From: Isochrysis galbana
Lineage: Eukaryota; Haptophyta; Isochrysidales; Isochrysidaceae
DNA: 64,000 nucleotides
Assembly (NCBI GenBank): GCA_018136815.1
Contig: CM030943.1
Coordinates: 24,046 to 88,045 of the forward strand
Reading direction: 5' to 3'
Part shown: positions 21,738-32,181 of the stretch, one piece after another
Numbering within the stretch: the stretch's first letter is position 1
Layout: each line of letters begins with the position of its first letter
Program-made: the position numbers and the translations under genes
Notes under the pieces: model-generated
The model's input: the letters and a program-made list of their open reading frames with translations, nothing else
What the model was told of the DNA's origin: nothing
Databases searched by the model: none

Positions 21738-23350
21738 CCTTCGATTCCTCTCAAAACAACTCCGATGTCGGCACCCGCGATGATACCCCGTCACCCGCTC
21801 TCCACGCTCTCGCCTCTCTTCGTGCACGAGCGAGCGGCTCTGCGGTGGTATTGCCTCGGCACCTGACGGAGGCAGCCCAAGAACTTCGCCGGCCTCGCAA
21901 TGGCACCCTAGCCTCGCCTGCCGCCGCGCTACCCAAGCACTTCGATGAGCTTTGCGCCGAGCTCACGAAGATGAATCAACGAGTCCAAGACGGGCTGACG
22001 TCTGGCTGTCACGCACCACGCGTTAGTCATCTTAGCCGACTCCGCCCTCACGGTCAACAGCACCCTTTCTCCTCTGTGTATCTAAATGCTCAACCTAATA
22101 AACGTAGAGAAGACATCAAAGCGCTTCACGAAACGTCGGAAATACTTTCTAATACTATAATAGCAGGCGACTTTAATTGCGTGGAAAGCGTACGAAGAGA
22201 TACTCGGTCCATAGCGGGAGCGACCCCTTACGCAAATTCGGGGGGCAGAGCCCTCACGAGGGCGATCGCCTCGCATGGGCTCACGGACGTCCAATTACTG
22301 GTAAACCCGGGCCTGAAGGACCAATACACGAGGTGCGGGCATCAGACTCACACGAGGATAGATCGGGTATACGCTGCTGAATACTACTTCACGTGGAGAT
22401 GGCATAAGGCGTACATAGATCTAAAACTTTTCACGGGCCTAGCGGCGTCGGACCACCACCCGGTGGTGGCATCTTTTGCTATTGCCCCCCCACGACGGGC
22501 AACGGAGATAGAAGCCAAGATACCTTTGGAGGTATTGGATGACCCGGAGACACGAGAAATGATCGGCCTCCTCTGGAGGAGACTGTACCCGGTCCCTCCG
22601 GGAGAGGACGCCGGGGCAAGGATATCCACTTGGACGGAATCCAAAAGGAAAGTATCTTCGATCCTCCTCGCGAAAGCGGTCGACCTTCGCAGAAGACAAA
22701 AGTACGCGCAAGCGGAAATCGATGCTGTAGCTGACGCTGACGATCCGACATGCCGCTTTTGCGGCATAGCCCCCGAGAGCTCCACTCATATAGCCACATG
22801 TATCGCGACGGAACCCGTCTTCGAATTCATAGAAGGACTATTGGGGATTAACCTTAGGCCGGGATCTGAGATAGCCCAACGTCTTTTCTGCTATCAGGTA
22901 GACAGACCGCATCCCTCCTCGGGATACTTGGGTATCCTGGCATGGAGGTATATCCTAACGGATTTCTACAACATACAATACGGCAACGCGGACGGGAGGT
23001 CCGCTAAGTCGATCTTAAGAGCGATCCTTGCGAGATACCACCTATTAGTAACGGCGAAAGTCGGCTTCTTTCATAGGCTAAAAAAACAACGTGAAAATAT
23101 GGGGTTACATGCCCCGAGCAACAAACATATCAAAAAAATGATAGGCCCTCTCTACACGGTGGACAAAGACTTCAACCTAGAAGTATCGGAAGACCTCCTA
23201 CAGGCGGCGGGAGGTCTTGATATACGAAACATCAGCACCTGAAGTAGCTAGCCTCCCTTTTAACAAGAGAAACCAATGGACAACAGGAGAGACTCTATGA
23301 GATATAGGAGAAGGTAGTACAAGCCGAGTCAGAACAAAGGAGAAGCCATA
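21738..23350 (+). mobile_element. Chimeric retroelement: Gypsy polyprotein pieces joined to a LINE
   Basis: 21738-22024 matches the N-terminal part of the Gypsy polyprotein (the complement of about 55767-55481). 22025-22064 matches the stretch just before the Gypsy protease (about 53930-53890). From about 22067 the sequence is LINE: endonuclease, then C-terminal zinc knuckle and the LINE 3' tail. The Gypsy methyltransferase and the LINE polymerase are both missing. Confidence 0.75.
21845..23242 (+). CDS. 465-codon fusion: Gypsy N-terminal segment + LINE AP endonuclease + zinc knuckle
   Basis: One uninterrupted frame (GTG at 21845; the frame is open further upstream). Residues 1-60 equal residues about 214-273 of the Gypsy polyprotein and end at CHAPRV, exactly where its methyltransferase begins. 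Residues 78-212 are an AP-endonuclease-like domain with GDFN (108-111), RIDRVY (171-176) and SDHH (202-205), the usual Asp/Asn/His positions of LINE endonucleases. Then, at about residue 297, it jumps to the zinc knuckle C303-x2-C306-x8-H315-x3-C319 and the C-terminal region, 85-90% like copy 1 at 3876-4718. The reverse transcriptase core between them is deleted. The open frame over three breakpoints is striking, but no promoter is visible and expression is unproven. If made, the protein could nick DNA but not copy RNA. Confidence 0.65.
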   Translation: MVLPRHLTEAAQELRRPRNGTLASPAAALPKHFDELCAELTKMNQRVQDGLTSGCHAPRVSHLSRLRPHGQQHPFSSVYLNAQPNKRREDIKALHETSEILSNTIIAGDFNCVESVRRDTRSIAGATPYANSGGRALTRAIASHGLTDVQLLVNPGLKDQYTRCGHQTHTRIDRVYAAEYYFTWRWHKAYIDLKLFTGLAASDHHPVVASFAIAPPRRATEIEAKIPLEVLDDPETREMIGLLWRRLYPVPPGEDAGARISTWTESKRKVSSILLAKAVDLRRRQKYAQAEIDAVADADDPTCRFCGIAPESSTHIATCIATEPVFEFIEGLLGINLRPGSEIAQRLFCYQVDRPHPSSGYLGILAWRYILTDFYNIQYGNADGRSAKSILRAILARYHLLVTAKVGFFHRLKKQRENMGLHAPSNKHIKKMIGPLYTVDKDFNLEVSEDLLQAAGGLDIRNIST

Positions 23351-23526
23351 GTCTCCCACCCCCTTCTCTCCAACTCCTGGCCGAAGCAGCGCGCGCGGCC
23401 TCCCCGGAACCAGCTTCTCCGCTAAAGAGGGAACTGGGGAAGGGGGAGGGGGTTGTTAGGGGTTAAGGTTGGGTAGTAGGGAGGTCCACGAGCACACTGC
23501 CTCACGTCGCAACGTAGCGGAAATTT
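23351..23526. other. Intergenic, with reversed family F tail
   Basis: 23460-23545 reversed carries the family F block (CCTCCCTACTACC, GAGGCAG, CCGCTACGTTG, A-run). The transposase-like frame begins right at this boundary. Confidence 0.4.
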
Positions 23527-24213
23527 TTAAGAAGATTTTTTTTTTACTTTGGTGTGGGGATCCATCACGCCCGCGTCAATCAGCTCGCGCTCCAGCCCAT
23601 ACTCGCCGAAGAAATGATTCTCTACCACGGCCTCCCTGTGCTTTTGTGACCTCTTCTCCTCCTCTGCCCTCGAAACCCCTTCGGTGATGTCGATACCGCG
23701 AGCCCGCCACCATGGATAAATGCGCTGAAAGAATGTGTGAGACAGGTCGATGTCGGAATTGAGGTGGTTGAGCTCCGGCGTGTTGAGAGGAATAGTACCC
23801 TTGCCGTACTTTTTAGTCTTGTTGAACCTGTGCCGCTCTGCCAGCACGGCGCGTACCTTTACAGATATCTGGTGCCTATTCTGGGGGTCGTGAACGTCAG
23901 CGCGAGCCAGAACCCAAGATGCCAACTTGAGCCTCTCAGCGTTTGTGAGAAGCTGTTGGTTGGCATCCCGTGGGGAGTCATCATCAGAGGTGCCCCTCCT
24001 CAGCTCCCACGCCACTTTGCCGCGCGTTGCCTCCGGGAATTGCCCTGTTGCAAGCGCGGCCTTGACGCCAACGCTGTGCGAGCGGCAGTGCGCGGCTGCT
24101 CTGCGCACGTCATCGACGACGCGCGCCCGCTGTTCTGCGCGCGTATCGCGGGCATGGACTGTGTAGTGGCCCCTCGGCAGCTTGGCCTTGCTGGCGGGCT
24201 TCCTGGGGGCCAT
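23527..24213 (-). CDS. Transposase-like N-terminal fragment (tentative)
   Basis: 228 codons from the ATG at 24213. The N-terminus is basic (APRKPASKAKLPRG). The middle reads LLTNAERLKLASWVLARADV and a KVRAVLAERHRFNK helix. The last third has FFQRIYPWWRARGIDI and ENHFFGEYGLERELIDAGVM. Short helical DNA-binding regions followed by a segment of this style precede the DDE catalytic domain in several eukaryotic transposon families, but I identify no family with certainty. The reading ends in an A-rich run (Lys-Lys-Lys-Ser-Ser-stop) fused to a family F tail, so the catalytic part is missing. It may be a stranded piece of a DNA transposon or a host gene of unknown function. Confidence 0.35.
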   Translation of the reverse strand: MAPRKPASKAKLPRGHYTVHARDTRAEQRARVVDDVRRAAAHCRSHSVGVKAALATGQFPEATRGKVAWELRRGTSDDDSPRDANQQLLTNAERLKLASWVLARADVHDPQNRHQISVKVRAVLAERHRFNKTKKYGKGTIPLNTPELNHLNSDIDLSHTFFQRIYPWWRARGIDITEGVSRAEEEKRSQKHREAVVENHFFGEYGLERELIDAGVMDPHTKVKKKSS

Positions 24214-25613
24214 GATTGCCTGGGGGGGAACAGGGGCACGCCCACGATGCGGGCACGCGCACGAAGCGGCAGCCTCTACTACTACCGCTGGTAGTTATGA
24301 AGATAACAGCGAGGAAGCCTTCGTCCTACCGCCTGCCATCCAAATTCGTCAAGAGCCCGATAGCTCGAAGAGTTTCGTCTCCCCTATGCTTCCCCCCCCG
24401 CGGATCTCGCAGCTCGTCGGTGGTGGAGGTCGCAATCTCCCCCGCGCGGATCCCGCTCTTCCCCCCTTGCCTTCCCCCCCCGCGCTGTCAACTTGGCTCT
24501 CTGGCTGCTCGCTGCCCCCTCGCGAGCGGCTGGCGGCGGCGGCTGCCAGCCCCTCCTCTCTCTCTCGTCGCTGTGGCCCGCAGGTAAGAGGTCGCCCTGT
24601 GCGACCGGGATGGCGCTCGAGCCGCCGCGCCTGTCCGCCCTGCGCGCGCGCTGAGCGCCCCGCCCTCGGCAGCCGTTCCCCTCCTTTGGCGCCTACGCCA
24701 CTCGTCGACAGTCGTGGCTTCATATTCTCTCTCACTTCCCTCCATCCTTCTCCCTCGCCGCTCGCGTGCGTTGGGCGGTTTCCCTTCCATTCCTACCCCC
24801 TTTGCTTACGATTTCATCCTCCTTCGTGTCCTCTCCCCATTCCTCCCCCATTCCTCCTTCCTTTGCGAGTGCACTGCGCGCACCTCGCTAATTGCCTCTC
24901 CCCCATGCTTCTCCCTCCCTCGCTCATCCTTCCCCGCCCTCGCTTGCCGCCACAGATGTAGCCGCCACCGCCGACCTCCCGCTGCCTCTTCATCGGCGCT
25001 CGTAGCGACGTGGCGGCCGCCGCCAGTGGGCACCTTTTCTCTACCCAGGTGGCGCGCGACCATCAATGGTGCAGCTCGACGCGGATGGCTTCTTCACACA
25101 GCTCACGCGCATGCTTGAGAAGTCGAGGTAGAAGGACGCAGCCTGTCTGACACTGAAGCGATGTACGCGACCTTGTCCAGCACGTGGCAAGCTGCGTTCT
25201 GGGAGGGCTGCACGAGGGGGTTTGCAGCGGCATCGCGTGTGGCGTAGGGCAGAGGCAAAGAGTTTGAGCTCTGCCGTATGGATGGCACGCTTCAAGCTCG
25301 GGCATGCACGCGGTGGAGCTTTTTGAGAGAGGCGGATTTGGCAGTGCAGGGAGTAGTGAGTGAAAGGCAGCGTAGAGGGAGCGGGGGGGGAGGGGGCAGA
25401 CAGGAATGAAGGGTGGTGAAGCGAGGGAGAAGTGGACTCACTTGTAGCGTCAGCACTAAGTGCGTGCACATCGTATGAATGAATCTCGCCGCGTTGGTAG
25501 CTGTGGTGGTATGGATGGAGTTGTGGATCATAAGCAGGCATTATTTGAATAGAGGGAGTGGGGAGGGATGAGGAGGAACCAGGAGACATTGGGCGCGGGG
25601 CTTGCGTATGAAT
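24214..25613. other. Pyrimidine-rich intergenic sequence; no supported gene
   Basis: Many overlapping frames of 60-260 codons in all six phases are explained by C/T-rich composition (24380-24960). No motif or splice pattern is convincing. Confidence 0.45.
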
Positions 25614-25730
25614 GTCGGAGCAAGGCTGATCTCACTCTTGGAGATTGCCCGCAAGGGCGCGCCGGCAGCTAGCGCGGGACATGGTTGTTGCGGGGAGCTC
25701 ATGGAGCTTTCTTCGAGACCCATGTTGGAA
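25614..25730 (-). repeat. Family Q repeat, short copy
   Basis: About 115 bases matching 21302-21410 and 47930-48040, with the same fixed left border (GAGCAAGGCTGATCTCACTC). Confidence 0.7.
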
Positions 25731-25857
25731 GTGACTACGGGTGTGACGAGTGGAGTGGCAATGGAGTGAATGGCTTGTGGGTGTGTGAGCTGCTTGTGGC
25801 TGTTGGGGCTTGGGCAATGCGTGATGATAGGGCACGGAACACCTGCAGCCTAAGTTT

Positions 25858-26476
25858 TCATCTTCTTCGTCTCTTTTTCTCACACTCCTCGTCCTCGATC
25901 CTGTTGTCAATGTCGTTCTGCTGGCAGGCGACCGGGTCGCTTGGCTGATCCTGGGTGGCGAGGTCCGTGATGCGTGCGAGGACCAAGTTGTTCTTATTGC
26001 GTCCACTTCGTGTCGTAATGCGTGGCGCGAAAGCGCAGCGCATGCGCCCGAGGGTAGGGGTTGTCGACGGCGTCATAGGGGCAGGACAGCTCAAGGCGAA
26101 GGGTCTCTCTTCGACGATTGGCGCCTGGCTAAATGAGAATGGAGAATGGCGGTGCGTCGAGCGGCGTGGGGTTGGCTCGGTCCCCCGGGGCCCCCTAGAT
26201 CTCGATGGAGGAACCGAAGTGCTGGAAGACGAGGGAGGGGAGGACTGAGGAAGGGGGCTGCGGCCAGGCCGGGGTCGTGAGGCCGCGGCTCTCGCTGCCG
26301 CCTTCCTGGCCTCCAGCCTGTCCATGAGAGTGTCGAGCAGCACCTCGGGATCCAGGTTAGGGGGCTGTGCCCTTGCGGCAGGGGCAGCAGGGGGTGCAAT
26401 GGGCTCCTCCCCTGCAGCACCTACAACAGATGGCTCAGAGGCGTCCTGCGCGTCTGAGCCATGACCCCCGAGCCAT
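25858..26476 (-). CDS. Open frame of unknown function
   Basis: About 206 codons open from 26476 to a stop at 25858. It contains PPNLDPEVLLDTLMDRLEAR, an Arg/Pro/Ser-rich middle, and an ordinary acidic/basic end (LATQDQPSDPVACQQND, EECEKKRRRR). There is no upstream ATG in frame. The composition of the first and last parts is more protein-like than neighbouring frames. It could be a retroelement ORF1 or an exon; no family is recognised. Confidence 0.3.
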
Positions 26477-26484
26477 CGCGAGGA

Positions 26485-28810
26485 GAGTCAGGAGTGGAGT
26501 CCTCCTCTGGCCGCCCAGAGTCGCCTCCATCCTCTCCCTCCGAGCTCTCCCCAGGAGGGGTAGCAGGTAGCAGACGACATTGCAGGAGCATGGGAGGGGG
26601 TGGGGCCAGAGATGGAGGTAGGAGTCGAGCCGCGAGCGTGAGCGTGAGCGCGAGCGGGGCGACGGGCAGGCATGACGCAGCTTGTAGCGGAGCCGACACT
26701 GGTGGAGCGCCGGCGGTGGAGCCGTGCGTGGCTGCTCTCCTGAGAGGAGAGGACTCTGTCGCTGGGGGAGGGCGCAGACAGCGCCGTCCGACAGCGAGAG
26801 AGCGAAAGCCGGGCGCGCTCGGCAGTTGAACGGCTGTGAACGACGGTTACTGTGAAACCGAATATTTGGCCACGTATTTCGGTGGCCCAAGAGGGCACTG
26901 GCGCACAAAAAGCCGGCGTGAAGCAACGGACATGTACTGGTCACTGGTGGAACACATTTCCCCCATTCCCCCGCGGCTATGGGCACTGGGCACCCCGCGC
27001 CCCCAGTACCACCCCACGACTCCTCTCTCGCCACCGAAGACGGGGCACGCGGGGCCCGGCGGCTGCGGATGGCGGCGCTGGGGGGGCGGAAAGGGGGGTA
27101 CCAGCTTCCTGGCCAGAGGACTCCAACAGCTGAGGGTGCACTGAAGGATTCGGCAGTGAGGAAGGGGGGCAATGTGTGGCCGGAGGAGGCGAGGTTTGAG
27201 GAAGGTCAAGGTGGCGAGAGGGCTCACACAGTGAAGGAGAGGGCGAGTGAAGGAGGTGCGCTTGCCTGCGCGGGAAGGGGAGGGGGGGAAGGGACAGGGA
27301 CCGGGGTAGCGAGGACTAGGCGAGATTTCGAGGCCAGGGCGGCGTCCGGGGGCAGTGGGATCAAGGAAGGTAGCGAGGGAAGAAGAGGAGAGAGAGGAGG
27401 GTGGCGGTGGTGACGGCGGAGGGGCCGAGGGAGGCGCGAGGAGAGAACGAAGGAGGAGATGGCGGAGATGGTTGGGAAAGGAGCTTGGTAAGGGCGAGGG
27501 AGGCGAGGGTGCGGGAGCTGAAGATGGTGGTGGCGGTTGGGCAGACGGCGAAGGAGCAACGGCGGTTGTGACAGCGGTGGCAGCGAGGGTGGAGGGTCTA
27601 GCGAATGGGGCGGTCTCGAGGGCGGTGGCATATGTGGTTGTAGCGACGGCGGCGGTGACGGCAGCGGCGGTGATGGCGACAACGGCAAAGACAGTGGAGG
27701 CGGGGTGGAGGTGGTGAGGGCGACGGAGGCAGTCGACTCGGTCAAGGAGATGACACGGAGAGTTGCGATGAGGGAGAAGGTGGAAAGGGTGGATGTGTTG
27801 AGGGTGGAGGCGGCGATGGCAGAGGTGCTTGAGGAGTTGGCAAGAGGGCGGCGGTGAGGGCGTTGGCAATAAGGCGAGAGGTGGTGATGGCTTATGTCGA
27901 GGCGGTGATCAGGTGGCTGGAAAGGTGGGAGTGGGGGCGAGGGTGATGAGTGCACGAGGGGCGAGAGGACCGGCGCGAGGACCGGCGCAGACTCATTCGG
28001 TGGGGGAGAGGGATGCGACATACTGTCGGGTGACGAGGCGGCAGGAGAGTGGTAGGAGCGGCGGGAAGGCGGATGGGAGGACCGGCAAAGGAGCTGCGGG
28101 ACGAAAGCTGTAGGAGGAGGGAAGGGGCATGGTATAGACTGTCGGGCAATGGGTCGGCAGTAGAGGCGGCAGGAGCAGCAGGAACGGCGGAGGGAAATGT
28201 GAGAGGTGCTGCGGGAGGAATGGTGGGAGCGGCAGGAGGAGTGCAAAGAGCGGCGGCTGGGAAAGCGGCGGAAGTAACGGGAGGAGTGGCGAGATGCAAC
28301 AGACTGTCAGATGAGATGACAAGGGGGCAGAGATACAGGCAGGAGCGGTGAGAAGACCGGCGAAAGGTGTGCGGAATGACGAGAGGAGCGGTGTGTTGCA
28401 GCCGGAAAAGCCACCGGAGGAGCGGTGGGATGCTGAGAAGGATGTGACAGGGTGTGAGGAGCGACAGGAGGGTCATGGGTAGGAGGAGCAGTTGCGAGCG
28501 TGGTGGCAGTAGCGGCGGGAGGAGCAGCTGAGAGAGGAGCGGTGGGAAGCAACTGACGGGAGGAGCGGCGGGAAGGGACTGACGAGAGAGAGAAGCGGCG
28601 GGAGGAGTCGCGGAAGGGGCTGAAGGGGGAAAGGGGGAAGAAGCAGATGGTTGGATTACGGGATGATCGGAGCGACAGAGGAATGGCGGGAAGAGCAACA
28701 GAACGCGCTAGCTGCAGCACAGCGCGAAGGCAAGCAAGTAGCAGTGGCGGCGGTAGTTGTGGTGGCAGGGCAGAATTGCTTTCTAGGTTGCCGCAGGGAG
28801 AGGCTCTCTC
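26485..28810. repeat. Strand-asymmetric purine/pyrimidine low-complexity DNA
   Basis: From about 27180 the plus strand is dominated by GGAGG, GGCGG, GAGGG and the minus strand by Pro/Ser codons. Three overlapping minus frames of 268-340 codons are compositional, with no conserved motif. Degenerate GGAGGAGCGGCGGGA-type units recur between 28130 and 28620. Confidence 0.6.
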
Positions 28811-28984
28811 TCTCATTTCCCCCTCCCCTTTCTACGATTCGGCTTGGTGGGTGTCATGTTTTCGAGTGTCGTGATCACTTCCCCTCTCGTCAGGATGCAC
28901 CGACCCTCCCGCCCTTTTCCCTTTCAACGATATTATTTGGCAAATCATAAAACTACTAATGATTGCTCTTTCTCCAAAGCCCTG

Positions 28985-29235
28985 TCAACTAAGTTTATAC
29001 TTGATTCGCCCATGGGAGGGCACGAGCCCCCCCCCCTCTCCACTCCTCCCCTGCCATGGGCCATGCCATGGGGGAGGAACCACTCACTCTCCTGGCACGC
29101 CTGATGGCGACCCACTTCGCTCTCCCCACAGGCCCGCCTGACTCGCCCGTCCTGACCCGTCGCGGCCTGCCCATCTCTCTGACCAGCCCCTCCTCCCCTG
29201 GGCCCCCCTGTTCAGGACCCAGCCTCCCCCACCTC
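28985..29235 (+). mobile_element. R1 retroelement, copy f (5' part only)
   Basis: Starts AACTAAGTTTATACTTGATT, then CGCCCATGGG, CACGAGCCCCCC, and the ACCACTCACTCTCCTGGCAC block, as in R1c. After CAGGACCCAGCCTCCCCCAC it passes into family G instead of the R1 3' half. It is a recombinant or a subfamily. Confidence 0.65.
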
Positions 29236-29760
29236 TAGCCCCAGGTGTCCCAGGTTCTGACCCTCTCACTGTCTCACTCACTGTCTGTCATGACCCTCCT
29301 GATTTTTGTTGCCGCCCTGGCTGCTCCTTGGCAGCCAGCGCGATAGTATCCTATCGGCCTCTGTCGCCCTCGTTCGTCGCCCCAGTCGCTCCTCGCTCCC
29401 TCGTTCTCGCTCTCGCTCTCGTCGTAACAAGCAATCTTACAACACCAACCAAACCCACTCACTCACCCACGCACACTCGCTATCCGCTATGTCCGCTCCG
29501 TCCTCGCGCTCGCCCTCGCCACTGCCCGCCATCCATCTTCCAGCCATGAGAGATGATCAGCCCGTCCAGCCCGCCAACTGCCAAAATGCCGTGCCTTCCG
29601 CCGCCTACCTTCCGTCCTATTCGGTCCCTCCTGTTCCATCCGTAACCTCCAATCCGTCACATTCTCACACCGGAAAAAAGCGAACACGAGAGTGACCAGG
29701 GATAGCGCCCTGGCGGGGAGGCACGCCTCTCCAATCTACACACCATAGGGAAAGCCACAG
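29236..29760 (+). repeat. Family G copy with short open frame
   Basis: 29236-29345 matches the reverse of 13010-13140. It continues into a frame (ATG at 29489) reading Ser/Pro-rich SAPSSRSPSPLPAIHLPAM and ending KKRTRE at 29695. The composition recalls retroelement ORF1 starts. There is no linked polymerase. Confidence 0.4.
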
Positions 29761-30477
29761 GCTGGGCCCCTACACGGAGACGCAACTGCTAATGCGCTCC
29801 CCAACAACTTCGAACCAAAAGGCCCGCCTCCCCCCTCCCCCGACGCCAGACCCAAAGTAGCGCACATGGGTCGACACCCCGAAACCGAACGAAAAGGAAC
29901 GAGGGGGGGAGCGGAAAGGGGAGTGTGGGTGGGGTGAAGGCGATGTCGGGGACAGACCCCAGCGCGAGGGTTAGGGGATAGCATAGTAGTAGGCATCTTC
30001 AAGAATATTTTTTTAAACGACGTTGTGATGACTGAAACTAATTCCTTTCGAGGGCCATGCTGTGAGAGGGCACGGCGTGAAGAAGACAGGCTGATTGGGG
30101 GAAGAGGGGGGTGGCGAAGGGGGGCATATATGAGGGAGGGCGGAGCGCTAGGAGCGCAGCTCGCCTGGCATGAGCGACGTCGTAATGTCGTAAGTAGTAT
30201 TAGATATAGTATATCGTTAGTATTAGTATGTAAACCCCCTCCGTACGCCGTGTACGCGCCCAAATATGCAGTAAATATGTGAACCATGCACAAATATGTG
30301 ATCGATATGTAATCCGGAAAAGTTGACCCAAATATGTAGTTCAATATGTCACATATTTTTACCTAGGCCTAGGAGAGAGAGAGAAGAGAGACGAGAGAGA
30401 GCGCGGGGGGGGGTGGAGAAGAGGGAGAGAGATAGGGAGAGAAGGAGAGAAGAGGGAGAAGAGAGGGAGAGAGAGAG
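29761..30477. other. Intergenic; family F tail and AAATATGT-rich patch
   Basis: 29950-30020 reversed carries the A/T block TTTAAAAAAATATTCTTGAA of family F. 30240-30360 holds five AAATATGT units. A GA-rich stretch then leads into the inverted duplication. Confidence 0.45.
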
Positions 30478-32165
30478 AGAGCAGAGCGTCGGCGCGGGCA
30501 GCAGCAGCTCGGACGCCCTCGACGATGGGCCAAAAAGGAGAGGGAGGGGTAAGAATGCCGAGTGTGGTGGTAGCTCGGGCGGCGGGAGTGGCTCGGGCGG
30601 CTCGGACGGCGCGGGCGGCGCAGGCAGCGGCGCCCCGGACGCAGGCAGCCGAGGGCACAGCGGCGAGCGCGGCGCCGAACTGGACAGCGGGGTTGCTCGG
30701 GGGCAGTGGCTCGGCCGACAGCGGCCTGGTCGGCGGTAGTGGCGCCGCCACTGCTGCGGCCGCCTCCCGAGTCGCTTCCAGCGCGCGTCCCGCCGCCTCT
30801 TCGGCCACCGCAGGCACCGTCGTCCAGTCTCCACTCTCCTCGCGGCTGCCCCAGCAGCCCGCTGCGCCACCGCCCCACCGCCAGTTAGCCCGCCGCTTCC
30901 ACCGTCCCAGCCGTCGCCGTCGCCGCCCGCGTCGCTGTTGCCACCGCCCAGCCGCTCCACGTCCGGATCCGTGCCGTCTAAGCCTGCCACGTGCGCGGCG
31001 GCTCTCCAAGCCGCCGCCACCGCCGCTGCCTTTGCCGTCCGCACAACTGTCGCCACCGTTGGAGCCGCTGTCGCCTGAGCCACTGCCGCTGCGCGCCGCC
31101 TGAGCCGCCGTTGCAGCCGCCGTCCGAACAGCTAGCGCAGCTGCTTCCTTCGCCGCTGTCGTCGGGCTCGCCGCTCGCGTTTCCTCCGCGTTCGCCGCCA
31201 GGGCCGCCACTCACGGCGGAGCCGCTACTCGAAACGCCATCACTACCATCGCCGCAGGCGCGTCTCTCGCTCATCCTTGGGCCGCCGCTCGGAGTGTGTC
31301 CGCCGCTTGGACCGCGACCGTTCGAGCCACCACCGTCTGCGCGGACTACATTGATAGCGGCAGCCCTGGCTCAGGCGACGATGGTGCCAACTGATGGCGG
31401 CGAGGCTGTGGCTGTATGTCCGGGCGGTCGGGGCAGCAGCGTAGCTTGCAACGGCAGTGAGGCCGGAGAGGGGAGCTCTAGGACCGACAGCAATGGCGGT
31501 GGTTTGGACGGAGGCGGCTCGAGCGGCGGCGGTGGCATCACGGGGGGCGGTGGCGGCGCCTTGAGCGCTGGCGGTGCCGACTGGACGGTCCGTGCGGCAA
31601 GGGCAGCGGCGATGGCGGCCACGGCAGGGGGTCGGAGACCCGGACAACGGCAACGGCGGCAGCGCGATGGCCGCTGGCGACGGCCGCAGCGGATCCTCGG
31701 AGGGTGGCAGAGGCGGGTGAAAGGCAAGAGGCGGCGGCTGCGACTGCGGCTCGGGCGGGCCGAGCAGTAGCGGTAGCAACCTGGGTGGTGGCGACGGCGG
31801 CTGACATAGCGACGACAATAGCTTGGCTAGCAGCGACGGCGGCGGCTCCAGCGGTGGCGGCAGCATCACGGGGAGCGGCGGCGGAGGCCCAGGTGTCAAA
31901 CGTGGCTTGAGCGAATGTGGCATGGGCCGCAGCGGTAGCGGCTCGGACAGCGGCGGCGGCAGCCCAGATGTTGGCGGTGCCATCAGCGGCGACCCTCTTG
32001 GACAACAATGATAATGGCTCAAACGGCTGTGGCCCGGATGGTGGCCCGGGCGGCGGCAGCGGCGGCGTGGACGGCAGCGACTCGGATGGCGGCAGCTTGT
32101 GCAGCCGCGGCAGCGGCTCGGGCGGTGTCGGTGTCGACCACGGCTCGGGCGGTCCGGGCGGCAGA
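30478..32165. repeat. Inverted copy of the GCC-rich tract at 18995-20725
   Basis: Same blocks as 20725-18995 but in reverse order on the plus strand, starting with GCTCGGACGCCCTCGACGAT and GGGCCAAAAAGGAGAGGGAG and ending near GTGTCGACCACGGCTCGGGC. Divergence is moderate with small indels, so frames differ between copies, arguing against a conserved protein. Confidence 0.75.
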
Positions 32166-32181
32166 ACGCACCGGGGCAATC

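Noticed and set aside
26847-28698. Three minus frames of 268-340 codons
   Set aside because: Overlapping Pro/Ser-rich frames caused by the strand-asymmetric purine/pyrimidine composition; no motif, start or splice support.
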